64,000 nt of DNA, from the NCBI RefSeq assembly GCF_032999765.1, contig NZ_CP136051.1, forward strand, positions 5,846,501-5,910,500. Direction: 5' to 3'. Within the stretch, counting starts at the first letter, position 1; every line of letters starts with the position of its first letter. The translations under genes were made by a program, and so were the position numbers. The notes below the pieces were generated by a model that ran no database searches, had not been told where the DNA came from, and saw only the letters and a list, made by a program, of their open reading frames with translations. The stretch comes from Imperialibacter roseus (GTDB taxonomy: Bacteria > Bacteroidota > Bacteroidia > Cytophagales > Cyclobacteriaceae). Shown one piece after another: positions 1 to 9,394 of the stretch.

Positions 1-1028
1 TAGGTCATCAAAACCGCTTTGTATGCATTAAGATTTTTCAAGGCAAGGCCGGTTCCTCTCACAACAGCTCTTAATGGATCATCTGCAATGTGAATAGGAA
101 GTTTGGTTTTCATGGCCAGGCGCTTGTCGAGACCTCTCAGCAAAGCACCGCCACCCGTCAGGTGAATACCATTGTCGTAAATGTCAGCAGAAAGCTCCGG
201 CGGAGAAATCTCCAATGCTTTAAGCACTGCTTCTTCAATTTTGGATACGGACTTGTCGATGGCGAAAGCGATTTCAGAGTAAGAGATCTTGATCACTTTT
301 GGAATGCCCGTCATGAGGTCACGGCCTCTGATTTCAAAGTCTTCCGGTCCTTCGTCAAGCTCTGTCAATGCAGAACCGACTTCTATCTTTACTCTTTCTG
401 CCGTACGCTCACCAATCAGCAGGTTGTGCTGACGGCGCATGTAGTCGAGGATGTCTTTGTTGAAGGTGTCGCCGGCAACCCGGATCGACTGGTCGCACAC
501 AATGCCCGAAAGTGCTATAACGGCAATCTCGGTGGTACCACCCCCGATATCAACAATCATTGAACCAACAGGCCGTTCAATATCAATGCCGATACCGATG
601 GCCGCAGCTATTGGCTCAGGGATCATGTACACCTCTTTGGCGCCTGCGTGCTCGGCGGAGTCACGCACAGCTCTTTTTTCAACTTCAGTAATGCCCGAAG
701 GAATACAGATGACCATCCTGTGGGAGCTTGGGAAAAACGACTTGCCGCCCTGATGGATCATTTTGATCATGCCCCTGATCATGTGCTCAGCAGCATGGAA
801 GTCGGCGATCACACCGTCTTTTAGCGGACGGATAGTCTTGATGTTTTCGTGAGTTTTTTCATGCATTTGCATGGCTTCACGACCTATCGCTAATACCTTG
901 TTGGTGTTTTTGTCAATGGCAATAATCGAGGGCTCGTCAACTACAATTTTGTCCTTATGAATAATAAGGGTGTTGGCCGTGCCCAAGTCTATGGCTATAT
1001 CGCTGGAGAAAAAATCTAAGAATCCCAT
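1..1028 (-). CDS. mreB: Rod shape-determining protein MreB (3' end cut by window edge)
   Basis: Bacterial actin homologue that polymerises under the inner membrane and guides lateral cell-wall synthesis. Translation from the ATG at 1028 gives MGFLDFFSSDIAIDLGTANT, the typical MreB N-terminus with the first phosphate-binding loop. The second phosphate loop (DIGGGTTEIAVI) is near residue 160, and an LTGGGALLRGLD-type adenosine motif lies near the C-terminus. 342 codons are present without a stop, so only a few residues are missing compared with the usual 340–350. It lies 86 bases downstream of purH on the same strand, an arrangement common in Bacteroidota; mreC would be expected beyond the left edge. 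Family assignment is very secure. Confidence 0.96.
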   Translation of the reverse strand, partial: MGFLDFFSSDIAIDLGTANTLIIHKDKIVVDEPSIIAIDKNTNKVLAIGREAMQMHEKTHENIKTIRPLKDGVIADFHAAEHMIRGMIKMIHQGGKSFFPSSHRMVICIPSGITEVEKRAVRDSAEHAGAKEVYMIPEPIAAAIGIGIDIERPVGSMIVDIGGGTTEIAVIALSGIVCDQSIRVAGDTFNKDILDYMRRQHNLLIGERTAERVKIEVGSALTELDEGPEDFEIRGRDLMTGIPKVIKISYSEIAFAIDKSVSKIEEAVLKALEISPPELSADIYDNGIHLTGGGALLRGLDKRLAMKTKLPIHIADDPLRAVVRGTGLALKNLNAYKAVLMT

Positions 1029-1114
1029 TGTTTATTTTAATTCGCTCAATTACGCTGAAAACGTGTCGAAAATACAAATTTGAGACTAATAATCTCGTTG
1101 TGTTTTAATATTAA

Positions 1115-2641
1115 TCAATGTTTGAAATGGCGATACCCGGTAAACACCATAGACAGACCATGTTGGTCGCAATAATCGATCGACGCCTGGTCTTTGATAG
1201 AACCACCTGGCTGAATAACCGACACAATGCCTGCCTTGTCCGCAATCTCTACACAGTCGGGAAAAGGAAAAAAAGCATCAGACGCCATAACTGCACCCTT
1301 TAGGTCAAAGCCAAAACTTTTGGCCTTTTCAATGGCCTGATTAAGTGAGTCAACTCTGGATGTTTGTCCAACACCACTCGCCAATAGTTGGTTGCCTTTG
1401 GCGAGCACAATAGTATTGGATTTGGTGTGCTTGGCAAGCTTGCTGGCAAACAGCAACGCATCTATTTGCTCACCGGTGGGCTCGGCCTTTGTCACCACCT
1501 TAAGATCCTTTTTGCCATCGGTATGCAGGTCACGATCCTGCACAAGCACGCCATTCAAAATGGTTTTCGCCTGCTTGGTTGTGTCGATGCCAGCCTTTTG
1601 CTTCATGATGATTCTGTTCTTCTTTGATTTAAGCAGCTCTAATGCAGCCTCATCAAAGGCGGGAGCAATCAGCACCTCAAAAAACAGCTTGTTTAGTTCC
1701 TCTGCCGTTTCCAGGTCAATTTTTTTATTGGTTGCCAGCACGCCGCCAAAGGCAGAAACAGTGTCGGCTTCAAATGCTTTCAGATAGGCCTCTTTCACAG
1801 TCGAAGCGACAGCCACGCCACAAGCATTGGTATGCTTGATGATAATAAAGGCCGTCTCTTTCGGGAATTCTTCCACAAGGGAAACAGCTGCATCAATGTC
1901 CACGAGGTTGTTGTATGAAAGCTCTTTGCCGTTGAGCTGATCAAACATTTTGGCCATGTCGCCATAGAAAACGCCCTTTTGGTGAGGGTTTTCGCCATAT
2001 CTCAGGGTAGTGGCTTCGTCTTCCGCTATACGCAACGATGGAATTTCGTCGTCCTGATTGAAGTAGTTGAATATGGCCGTATCATAACCCGAGCTTATTC
2101 TGAAGGCATGGGCCGCAAATTTCTTTCTGTCAGCTTCGGAGGTCTCACCCTTCTTCTCTTCAAGCAGGGCGCTTAAGTTTGGATAGAGGTCTCTCGAAGC
2201 CACTATGGTAACGTCGTGGAAGTTTTTGGCCGCCGCCCTGATGAGCGAAATGCCTCCAATATCAATTTTTTCTATGATTTCCTCTGAGGTTCCGCCTGCT
2301 GCCACTGTTTCTTCAAATGGATACAGGTCAACAATGACCAAATCGATGGATGGAATTTCAAATTTCCCGGCCTCTTCAATATCAGAATAGTTGCCTCGGC
2401 GGTAGAGAATGCCGCCAAATATTTTTGGATGGAGCGTTTTTACCCTGCCCCCGAAGATAGAGGGGTAGGCTGTGAGCGACTCAACTGGTGTAACTTTTAT
2501 GCCGAGCTTTTCAATGAATGATTGGGTGCCTCCGGTGGAGTATAACTTTACACCCAGCGAGTGAAGTTGACGGATAATTGGCTCAAGGCCATCCTTGTAA
2601 TAAACTGATATTAAAGCAGAAGTGATTTTTTTTTGACTCAT
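1115..2641 (-). CDS. purH: Bifunctional AICAR transformylase / IMP cyclohydrolase PurH
   Basis: Cytosolic enzyme for the last two steps of de novo IMP synthesis: formylation of AICAR with 10-formyl-THF, then ring closure. At 508 residues it has normal length. The N-terminal MGS-like cyclohydrolase domain (about 1–150) has the STGGT and GGRVKTLHPKI motifs. The C-terminal transformylase domain has the catalytic Lys269–His270 in a KHTNACGV motif. The ATG at 2641 is preceded by an exact TAGCTTTG -7-like box at 2665–2672, with no clear -33 partner. purN lies just upstream, so two purine genes are neighbours, and mreB follows. Confidence 0.96.
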   Translation of the reverse strand: MSQKKITSALISVYYKDGLEPIIRQLHSLGVKLYSTGGTQSFIEKLGIKVTPVESLTAYPSIFGGRVKTLHPKIFGGILYRRGNYSDIEEAGKFEIPSIDLVIVDLYPFEETVAAGGTSEEIIEKIDIGGISLIRAAAKNFHDVTIVASRDLYPNLSALLEEKKGETSEADRKKFAAHAFRISSGYDTAIFNYFNQDDEIPSLRIAEDEATTLRYGENPHQKGVFYGDMAKMFDQLNGKELSYNNLVDIDAAVSLVEEFPKETAFIIIKHTNACGVAVASTVKEAYLKAFEADTVSAFGGVLATNKKIDLETAEELNKLFFEVLIAPAFDEAALELLKSKKNRIIMKQKAGIDTTKQAKTILNGVLVQDRDLHTDGKKDLKVVTKAEPTGEQIDALLFASKLAKHTKSNTIVLAKGNQLLASGVGQTSRVDSLNQAIEKAKSFGFDLKGAVMASDAFFPFPDCVEIADKAGIVSVIQPGGSIKDQASIDYCDQHGLSMVFTGYRHFKH

Positions 2642-2664
2642 TTACGGCTAGGAAAATTAAGGTG

Positions 2665-2672
2665 CAAAGCTA
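2665..2672 (-). promoter_or_regulatory. Candidate -7 promoter element upstream of purH
   Basis: On the minus strand this reads TAGCTTTG, an exact match to the Bacteroidota -7 consensus TAnnTTTG, 23 bases before the purH ATG. No TTG or TTTG was found at the proper distance upstream, so the call is weak. It would allow purH–mreB to be transcribed separately from purN. Confidence 0.35.
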
Positions 2673-2724
2673 ATAAAATTTGCCTGCGTGAGGCATTGTT
2701 GGCTTGAAAAAAACCCTGTGTTTT

Positions 2725-3294
2725 TTACTGAACCACCTGATCGTGTATTACTTGAGGAAAATAGGCGTATTCAAGCTGATGAATTTTGGCAGCCAGGCTT
2801 TGCGGCGTTTCGTCCTTTTCTATGTCGCATGATGCCTGGAAAAGGATTTTGCCTTCATCATATTTTTCATTCACCAAATGGATAGTAATGCCGCTGTCCT
2901 TTTCACCTGCCTGAATTACGGCCTGGTGAACTCTGTCGCCATACATGCCTTTGCCACCAAACTTGGGCAGCAGTGCCGGGTGTATGTTGATGATTTTGTC
3001 AGGGAAAGCTTTGATGAGATTGCCAGGAATAAGCCAAAGGAATCCGGCTAGAACCACCCAGTCAACGCTGTGAGCTTTCAGTACTTCCAGCACATTGTTG
3101 TTTTCGTAAAAGTCAGGTCTCGAAAAAACATGAGAAGGAATTCCCAGTTTTTTGGCTCGTTGAAGTACTCCCGCATCCTTTTTGTTTGAAAGGATGAGCT
3201 TAACAGCTACGTCGCTGTTGCCTTTGAAGTGGTTGACAATGTTTTCTGCGTTTGTTCCACTTCCGGAGGCAAATATGGCCAGGTTCTTTTTCAT
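2725..3294 (-). CDS. purN: Phosphoribosylglycinamide formyltransferase PurN
   Basis: Folate-dependent GAR transformylase, third step of purine synthesis. The 189-residue protein begins with the FASGSGTNAENI phosphate-binding loop (8–19). It carries the catalytic set Asn103–His105 in INIHPALLP and Asp146 in the HLVNEKYDEG motif, all typical of PurN rather than the ATP-dependent PurT. The ATG is at 3294, and the stop of the preceding prenyltransferase gene is only six bases upstream, suggesting co-transcription. No anomalies seen. Confidence 0.95.
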   Translation of the reverse strand: MKKNLAIFASGSGTNAENIVNHFKGNSDVAVKLILSNKKDAGVLQRAKKLGIPSHVFSRPDFYENNNVLEVLKAHSVDWVVLAGFLWLIPGNLIKAFPDKIINIHPALLPKFGGKGMYGDRVHQAVIQAGEKDSGITIHLVNEKYDEGKILFQASCDIEKDETPQSLAAKIHQLEYAYFPQVIHDQVVQ

Positions 3295-3299
3295 AATTT

Positions 3300-4181
3300 T
3301 TAATTCGCTGCAAAGAAAGCCATACTGATGATACCACTCAGTATAAACAGCTTACAAAAGGTACTCAGGTTGGCAAATTTGTCTTTGGTATCGGCTCGTA
3401 AGAAATATAGGATAAAGAGAGCGGCCGGAATAATCATCACCATGAAGTAGGTATTGAGCACTTCGTTTTCTGCCTTGAAAACGAAGTAGAATATACTTGC
3501 AACGAAGACGATAAGGAGGAGGAAAACGAATTGCTTTGTTTTGCGAATGCCCCACACAATGGGAAGCGTCTTGCAGCCGAATGTTTCGTCACCTTTCAGG
3601 TCTTCCATGTCTTTGATGATTTCTCTTACCAGCGTAATGCCAAAGGCAAAGTAAGCATAGGTGAAAATCAGCCAGTTTTTTTCTCCAAAGAGAACCGCTA
3701 CTACGAGAACCGACACGCCCGTAAGCAGGGCAATGCTAAAGTTGCCAACAAAGGGAAGTCGCTTGAGCTGGTTAGAATAGAGCCACAATGTGAACGCAGA
3801 GAAACAGTGGATGAGCCCGATCCAGGGAGAAAGAAAAAAGCCGATGAGTATGCCTGCCAGGTTAAGCCCCAGCTGCCAGATCATGGCAATTCTGCGCTTT
3901 AGAATTCTGCCTACGATCACCCGCTCGGGCTTGTTGATGTAATCGATTTTTACGTCGTAGTAGTCGTTGATGATGTAGCCAGCCGCCGCAAGCATGAGTG
4001 TGGAGCTGGTGAGCCAAAACAGGCCTGGGTGGGTGAAAATGGCCCATAAACCGTGTGTGGAGGTCGTAAGAAAGAGGGCCGTCATGTATTGAGTGAGGGC
4101 AATAATAAGCAGGTTAGGAAACCTTGTCAGCCTGAAAAGACCGGTGAATGAGAAATTCCTGGGCCGGGACGACTTTGCCAT
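3300..4181 (-). CDS. UbiA-family membrane prenyltransferase
   Basis: Integral membrane enzyme that transfers a prenyl chain to an acceptor; the acceptor here is unknown. About eight hydrophobic helices are visible. The first Asp-rich motif NDYYDVKID is at residues 72–80, and a second, DMEDLKGDETFG, lies near residue 195; both bind Mg-prenyl diphosphate in UbiA enzymes. Family members include quinone and geranylgeranylglycerol phosphate prenyltransferases. The frame can be extended to a TTG at 4190, but the ATG at 4181 follows a GGAG and is preferred, giving 293 residues. The neighbours (purN, DUF2520) do not identify the substrate. Confidence 0.85.
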   Translation of the reverse strand: MAKSSRPRNFSFTGLFRLTRFPNLLIIALTQYMTALFLTTSTHGLWAIFTHPGLFWLTSSTLMLAAAGYIINDYYDVKIDYINKPERVIVGRILKRRIAMIWQLGLNLAGILIGFFLSPWIGLIHCFSAFTLWLYSNQLKRLPFVGNFSIALLTGVSVLVVAVLFGEKNWLIFTYAYFAFGITLVREIIKDMEDLKGDETFGCKTLPIVWGIRKTKQFVFLLLIVFVASIFYFVFKAENEVLNTYFMVMIIPAALFILYFLRADTKDKFANLSTFCKLFILSGIISMAFFAAN

Positions 4182-4229
4182 TTTCTCCAATTAAGGTTCA
4201 AAGAAAGTGCAGAACCGCTGGATTTCAAA

Positions 4230-5033
4230 CTACACGTCCGACTCATATTTGCTGTCGATGATTTCCTGAGAAATCATGCGGTACATTCTTTGCAGCGATT
4301 CGTTATCGGCTAGAAGTAAGGTCTGAGCATCGATAGTGGTAAAATCTTCTCTTGCCGCCGGGCCGGTTTGAGCATTTTCAGGCCCGATTTCAAAAGCTTT
4401 GCGAATGGTTTCTACTACAAGAGGTTTCAGTATATCCAGAGAAATGTCGTCTTTTTCCAGCACCCGCTCGGCCGACCTCAGCATAAAGTTGGTAAAGTTG
4501 CTGGCAAACACTGCTGCTACATGCAGGTTCTTCCTTTCTTCCTCCTCCATGAACACCGGCTCTGCCCCTATGGACGCCACCACACGATTCAGAATTTCCA
4601 GGGTGTAGTCGTTCGAGCCTTCAATAATCACCGGAAGCTGCGAAAAGCTGATGGCTGCACCATGGCTAAAGCTCTGAAGCGGCCACAACACGCCGAAGTT
4701 TTCAGCGGCAGTCACTTCCAGTATGCTCATGGGAGTGGCTCCGGACGTGTGGACTATGATGGCCTCGTCGGGCAGCACAATTTCTGTGGCCACCTGTTCT
4801 ATGGCTTCGTCGGGCACGGCAATAATGAAGAAATTGCAGTCGCTGTCAGAGAAATCGAGGCTATTGACCAGCTGACTTGAATAGAGGTTGTAGGCCAGCT
4901 TCTCCGCTGATTTCTGAGAAGGGTTGAAAATTTCGGCAATCCGGTGACCGCCTTTTTCCAGGGCCATTGCCAGTTGCGTGCCCAGCCTGCCCGAACCGAT
5001 AAGAGCTACTCTGAAGGAAAACCGTTCTGCCAT
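4230..5033 (-). CDS. Rossmann-like / DUF2520 domain protein
   Basis: A 267-residue cytosolic protein with an N-terminal NAD(P)-binding fold (GSGRLGTQLAMALEKGGH at about 13–30, resembling ProC and F420-dependent reductases). A C-terminal helical DUF2520 part follows, with the conserved stretch HVAAVFASNFTNFM. The family is widespread but its reaction is uncertain. Its ATG overlaps the stop of the upstream aminotransferase gene (TAATG), which implies translational coupling, so the two may act together. Domain call good, function unknown. Confidence 0.8.
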   Translation of the reverse strand: MAERFSFRVALIGSGRLGTQLAMALEKGGHRIAEIFNPSQKSAEKLAYNLYSSQLVNSLDFSDSDCNFFIIAVPDEAIEQVATEIVLPDEAIIVHTSGATPMSILEVTAAENFGVLWPLQSFSHGAAISFSQLPVIIEGSNDYTLEILNRVVASIGAEPVFMEEEERKNLHVAAVFASNFTNFMLRSAERVLEKDDISLDILKPLVVETIRKAFEIGPENAQTGPAAREDFTTIDAQTLLLADNESLQRMYRMISQEIIDSKYESDV

Positions 5034-6325
5034 TAACTGTCCGCTATTTTGTGTATTGCGGCAGCTAATTTATCTAATTCACTGGTAAGTGTATACACGT
5101 GTGGCGTTACTCTTACTCCTTTGATGTTTTCCCACACAATACCCACCACGTGGATTTTGTAGTCATTGAACAACCGGGTAGCGATTTCCCCAGGCTCCTT
5201 GCCCTCAATGGCGAAGTTTCCAAGGGCGCAGCTAAAGTCGGGTTTGAGAGAAATGTTGAGTTTGACTTTCGGGTGGTCTTTTACCTTTTCGCACCAATAA
5301 TTTTTGAGGTGCCGCAACCTTTCTTCTTTTCTTTTTGGGCCTATGGCATTGTGAAAATCGATGGCCTGACCAATGGCCTGCTCTGGAGCAAAGGAGCGGG
5401 TGCCAAGGGACTCGAACTTGCTAATATTATCACCCCTGGGGTTATCGTTAGTGAAAATAGGCCAGATTTCAGTGATGCGCTCTTTTCTCAGGTAAAGCAT
5501 GCCGGTGCCAAATGGAGCACAAAGCCATTTGTGGAGGCTGGTGCCGTAGGCATCGCAGCCAAAATCGGGTACTTTGAAGTCCATATGGGCAAATGTGTGC
5601 GCACCGTCCACTAGTGAGAAGATGTTTCTTTTTTTCGCTTCTTCACAAAGCCTCTTCACAGGCATGATCTGCCCGTTCCAGTTGATCATGTGAGTGATGT
5701 GAAAGACTTTGGTTTTAGGGGTCACAGCATCTGTGAAAGCCTTTACTACGTAGTCAGCATTTTCCGTGGGCATGTCCAGGTTGAGCCAGACTAGCTTGAT
5801 ACCGTCCCTCATTTCCCGCTGCTTCCAGGCATTGATCATGTTGGGATAGTCCTGCCTGGTAAGAATCACCTCATCGCCTTTTTTCAGATCCATGCCGTAG
5901 ATGACCGTATCCAGGGCTTCGGTGGCATTCCGGTTGATGGCTATTTCGTCAGGGCTACACCCTGCTAAATTTGCCAGTTTTTCACGTAGAGGCTCACGAC
6001 CCTGGTCAAGGATTCCCCACATATAGTAAGACGGCGCTTCGTTGCTGAGGTGATAATAGCGGTCGTTGGCTTCCTGCACCACTTTGGGCTGGGGGCTTAC
6101 ACCACCATTGTTGAGATTGATGATGGAGGGGGATACGGTGTATGCCTGGCGTACTGCTGCCCAGGAAAGCTCGTCTTCTGCTGCCGTAATAGGGTCAAGG
6201 GATTGCAGCGACTTCAAGCCATCTGCCACCTCGAAAGAGGCAGCTTTTGCCGCCATACCTGACAAAGACAAAGCACCGGCAGCGGCACTCATTTGCCTGA
6301 AAAATGATCTTCTGGATGCCTTCAT
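5033..6325 (-). CDS. Class V PLP-dependent aminotransferase-fold enzyme with Tat signal
   Basis: The N-terminus has a twin-arginine signal (RRSFFRQ at residues 5–11, then an Ala/Gly/Leu-rich stretch), so the protein is probably exported folded. The remainder is an isopenicillin N epimerase/cysteine desulfurase-like fold. NRNATEALDTVIYG is the phosphate-binding region, SLVDGAHTFAH holds the cofactor Asp/His, and the Schiff-base lysine is Lys266 in SLHKWLCAPFG. At 430 residues the size is normal. The reaction cannot be assigned; members include epimerases, lyases and desulfurases. It starts 71 bases after ccmF and is coupled to the DUF2520 gene. Confidence 0.85.
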   Translation of the reverse strand: MKASRRSFFRQMSAAAGALSLSGMAAKAASFEVADGLKSLQSLDPITAAEDELSWAAVRQAYTVSPSIINLNNGGVSPQPKVVQEANDRYYHLSNEAPSYYMWGILDQGREPLREKLANLAGCSPDEIAINRNATEALDTVIYGMDLKKGDEVILTRQDYPNMINAWKQREMRDGIKLVWLNLDMPTENADYVVKAFTDAVTPKTKVFHITHMINWNGQIMPVKRLCEEAKKRNIFSLVDGAHTFAHMDFKVPDFGCDAYGTSLHKWLCAPFGTGMLYLRKERITEIWPIFTNDNPRGDNISKFESLGTRSFAPEQAIGQAIDFHNAIGPKRKEERLRHLKNYWCEKVKDHPKVKLNISLKPDFSCALGNFAIEGKEPGEIATRLFNDYKIHVVGIVWENIKGVRVTPHVYTLTSELDKLAAAIHKIADS

Positions 6326-6396
6326 AGGTCGATTGATTGTTCACCTATGAAGGTAGTAAAATTGACTTGATTGTTAAACGACTTTACTTGAGTGGC

Positions 6397-8931
6397 TTAT
6401 TCCTCCTGACCCTTGTCTCTCATTTTGATAAACTCGACGTAGCGCCTGCGAATGGCCATGGCAAAACCAAGTACCATAATTAGGGTGCCTGTCCAAAGGA
6501 CGTTGATATAAGGCTTAACAACAGCCTCCAGAATGACCCACTCTTTTTGTGTGGTGTTGATACCAAAAGTGAAGCTATTGCTTTCAGGATGGACGTTTAG
6601 GAAAGTGATTTTTGAAGCGACATCCTTCACCTCCTCAGGTATCAGACCGATCATTCTGTCTTTGATCAGGTAAATAGGCTCCACAATATAGTCTTCATCG
6701 GCTCCACTAATAACAATTCTCGCCTTGATTGCCACGTCTTCCAGCCCCAATGTCACTTGCGGAATTTCCGTTATTCTTTCAATGCCCTGCACCCTGGCAA
6801 CGAAGTCGTTCACAAAGAAAGTTTCGCCGACCTTTACCGTCACTTCTTCCATTTCGCCCCATTCTGTCTCTGATTCAGGATCCGGAAAGGTTCTTACGTG
6901 GGTATATAAATCGGAGGTAAGAGTCCTTTTGATATCCGGAGAATAGACCTGCATCCCCATCGACTCGTTGATTTGGAACCTGGGGTATAGGGTAAATTTC
7001 TTGCCGTCGCTTTTCGAATATTCAATTTCGAAGAAACTGTTTTCAGGGTTGTCAAGAACCAGTGTATCTCCTTCGGAAAAATATTTCTTCCCATTCCATT
7101 CAATGTCTTTTCTGGCGACCACTTTGCGCTGATCTCCAAAGGCCTCAATAGCGCTGGTACTTACATAGCCAGGAAAGCCATCTATTTCTTTTCGGAGGCC
7201 TTTATAATTTAGAGAATAGTCCCCCATTTGCACGGTTTCATGCTGAAACAGCAGGAGATTCTTTGTGTTCATTTCCTCCGGAAAGTCCTTATTCCAAATC
7301 ATTCCGGTGTTGTTGAGGGAAATGATCCTGGAGTAGCCAGAAGAAAAAAGGACACCCACCAGCATCATGGCGATGCCAATGTGTGCCACGGCTCCACCTG
7401 CCAGTTTGGGGCTCGTTTTCAGCAACGAAAAAAGAATTTTTCCATTAGCAACGATGGAATAGATGCCTGCGGTAAGCAAAAGAATGTAGGCTGGCTCGGT
7501 GACTTTAGCCACGACAATAATTATTCCGGAAGCCAGCAAAGAAATAACTGCGGGATAAAAGAGAGATTCTTTCAGCTTTTGTTTGTCTACTTTTTTCCAC
7601 CAGAAAAACTGCCCTGTTCCTGAGAGCAGGGCCAGGATAACTGCCAGCCAGATTTGCCACTTGCTGTAGAAAGCGACCTGATCTGCCGGGGGTGCTACAT
7701 TGGAGATGCCGCCAAACAGCTCAACAATGGCATTCCATACAGGGATGGAAGTAGGTATTATCACTTGAAAGGCCATCACACAAAGCGTGGCGGCACCCAT
7801 GAAAATCCAAAACTCTCTGGAGTAGGTGGAAACTTCCTCTTCGGAGGTGGGGATCTTGCTCCAGGTTTTGGCCAAAAGCCAAACAGATAGCACTGTAAAT
7901 GTTAGAAGATAGACAAGGAGCTGGCCGGAAAGCCCGAGATCAGTAAAGGAATGGACAGACGAGTCTCCAAGTATGCCGGAACGGGTAAGGAATGTAGCAT
8001 AAAGTACTAAGATGAACGTAGCAATGGACAGCACCATGGATGCCTTCAGTGCGTTGTTACTTTTCTTGAAAGTGATCATGGTGTGGATGGCTGCCACCAG
8101 CACCAACCATGGCACGTAGATGGCGTTTTCCACGGGATCCCAGTTCCAGTAGCCTCCAAAATTTAGCGTTTCGTAAGCCCAGTAGGCGCCCATCAATATG
8201 CCAATGCCAAGTGTGACTGCCGAAAACAGTGCCCACGGCAGTGCCGGCCTGACCCATTCTTTGTATTTTCCTATCCAAAGCCCAGCCATGCAATACACAA
8301 ATGGGATAATAGTGGTGGCAAACCCGAGGAACAAAGTTGGGGGGTGAATGACCATCCAGTAGTTCTGAAGCAGGGGGTTGAGGCCTGAGCCATCTTTGGG
8401 AACGAAGTCTGGGTTGAGCTGGAAAATCGGTGCATTCATTGCCTCACGCAGCAAAATGAACGGCGAGCTTCCAAACTTTACATTGAAAATAACGACCCCA
8501 AGGATCATTGACAGGAGGAAGGCTTGCACAGCAGCGAAAACGGCCATGATGGGTGCTTCCCAAAACTTGTTGGTATTGATCAGGATCGCTCCAAGAATGA
8601 CATGCCAGAATGCCCACAGCAGGAAGGAGCCTTCCTGGCCGTTCCAAAATGTGGCAATCTGATAGTAGACCGGAAGCTCAGCAGAGGAGTGGCTCCAGGC
8701 ATAGTGATACTCAAAATAGTGGCTGTTGATGATGTAAAAGAGAGATGCAACGATGCCAAATACGGAAGCGCCATGGATATAAAAGGCGATGCGTGCATAG
8801 CTAAGCCAGGAAGGCTTGGCAATTTCATCGGAACGCTGGGCTTTCCAATATGAAAATGCGCTGATGAGAACAGAAACAAACGCTGTGATCACTAAAAAGT
8901 GACCTAAATTACCAACAAAGGTATGTATCAT
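6397..8931 (-). CDS. ccmF: Cytochrome c biogenesis protein, CcmF/CcsA haem-lyase type
   Basis: Large polytopic membrane protein (844 residues) that attaches haem to apocytochromes c in the periplasm. The hallmark Trp-rich haem-handling motif GGYWNWDPVEN is at about residues 254–264, with flanking histidines in helices such as MVIHPPTLFLGF. Many transmembrane helices surround it. The C-terminal part contains an extracytoplasmic domain and a last helix near residue 820, as in CcmF. It is the last gene of the ccmB–C–D–E–F run, 13 bases after ccmE. No frameshifts seen. Confidence 0.93.
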   Translation of the reverse strand: MIHTFVGNLGHFLVITAFVSVLISAFSYWKAQRSDEIAKPSWLSYARIAFYIHGASVFGIVASLFYIINSHYFEYHYAWSHSSAELPVYYQIATFWNGQEGSFLLWAFWHVILGAILINTNKFWEAPIMAVFAAVQAFLLSMILGVVIFNVKFGSSPFILLREAMNAPIFQLNPDFVPKDGSGLNPLLQNYWMVIHPPTLFLGFATTIIPFVYCMAGLWIGKYKEWVRPALPWALFSAVTLGIGILMGAYWAYETLNFGGYWNWDPVENAIYVPWLVLVAAIHTMITFKKSNNALKASMVLSIATFILVLYATFLTRSGILGDSSVHSFTDLGLSGQLLVYLLTFTVLSVWLLAKTWSKIPTSEEEVSTYSREFWIFMGAATLCVMAFQVIIPTSIPVWNAIVELFGGISNVAPPADQVAFYSKWQIWLAVILALLSGTGQFFWWKKVDKQKLKESLFYPAVISLLASGIIIVVAKVTEPAYILLLTAGIYSIVANGKILFSLLKTSPKLAGGAVAHIGIAMMLVGVLFSSGYSRIISLNNTGMIWNKDFPEEMNTKNLLLFQHETVQMGDYSLNYKGLRKEIDGFPGYVSTSAIEAFGDQRKVVARKDIEWNGKKYFSEGDTLVLDNPENSFFEIEYSKSDGKKFTLYPRFQINESMGMQVYSPDIKRTLTSDLYTHVRTFPDPESETEWGEMEEVTVKVGETFFVNDFVARVQGIERITEIPQVTLGLEDVAIKARIVISGADEDYIVEPIYLIKDRMIGLIPEEVKDVASKITFLNVHPESNSFTFGINTTQKEWVILEAVVKPYINVLWTGTLIMVLGFAMAIRRRYVEFIKMRDKGQEE

Positions 8932-8944
8932 CTACTTTTCGGGC

Positions 8945-9361
8945 TTATCTGACCTCTCCAACTTTTATTTCATTCTCCTGATATTTTGAAGGGCACTTCA
9001 TCAGGATTTTGTCGGCAATGAATTTATTTTTCTTGTAAGAGCCCACCACCACTACCTGCTCCGACCTGAGAAAATCCATGGGCATGGGCTGGTTGTAAAT
9101 CACTTCCTGTTCAAGATTGTTTTGATCAACCATGATGAAGGAGAAGGAGAGCATATCGGGGCTGGTTTGAATACCAACTGGCTGACCCTGCTCGTCTTTT
9201 TTTAGGGCTCCCACCACATGGATCATGTTTGCGTTGCCTTTTTCGGCTAGCTCCTGGGCTTCTCCAAAGCTCACATAGGTGCTTGCGTCACCTGCTGTGG
9301 AAACAATAACCATGACAGCCACAGCTATGATGATGATTCCGAATATGTGCGACTTTTTCAT
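8945..9361 (-). CDS. ccmE: Haem chaperone CcmE, Cys-x-x-x-Tyr variant
   Basis: Periplasmic haem chaperone anchored by one N-terminal helix (about 6–24), followed by a small beta-barrel (OB fold). Classical CcmE binds haem covalently through His in a HxxxY motif. Here the corresponding site reads CPSKY (Cys123 to Tyr127), so the haem ligand would be Cys. This CXXXY form is known from some archaea and sulfate reducers and appears in Bacteroidota. Length (138) is normal. It sits between ccmD and ccmF, which fixes the identity. Confidence 0.9.
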   Translation of the reverse strand: MKKSHIFGIIIIAVAVMVIVSTAGDASTYVSFGEAQELAEKGNANMIHVVGALKKDEQGQPVGIQTSPDMLSFSFIMVDQNNLEQEVIYNQPMPMDFLRSEQVVVVGSYKKNKFIADKILMKCPSKYQENEIKVGEVR

Positions 9362-9394
9362 TGACTCTCTTTTTATATTTCAACTACCTAAACC

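Noticed and set aside
90-753. Plus-strand open frames opposite mreB
   Set aside because: They are antisense to a complete MreB coding sequence on the minus strand and have no recognisable motifs.
1080-1100. Small GAGA...TCTC hairpin upstream of mreB
   Set aside because: Only four base pairs and no T-run; not distinguishable from chance.
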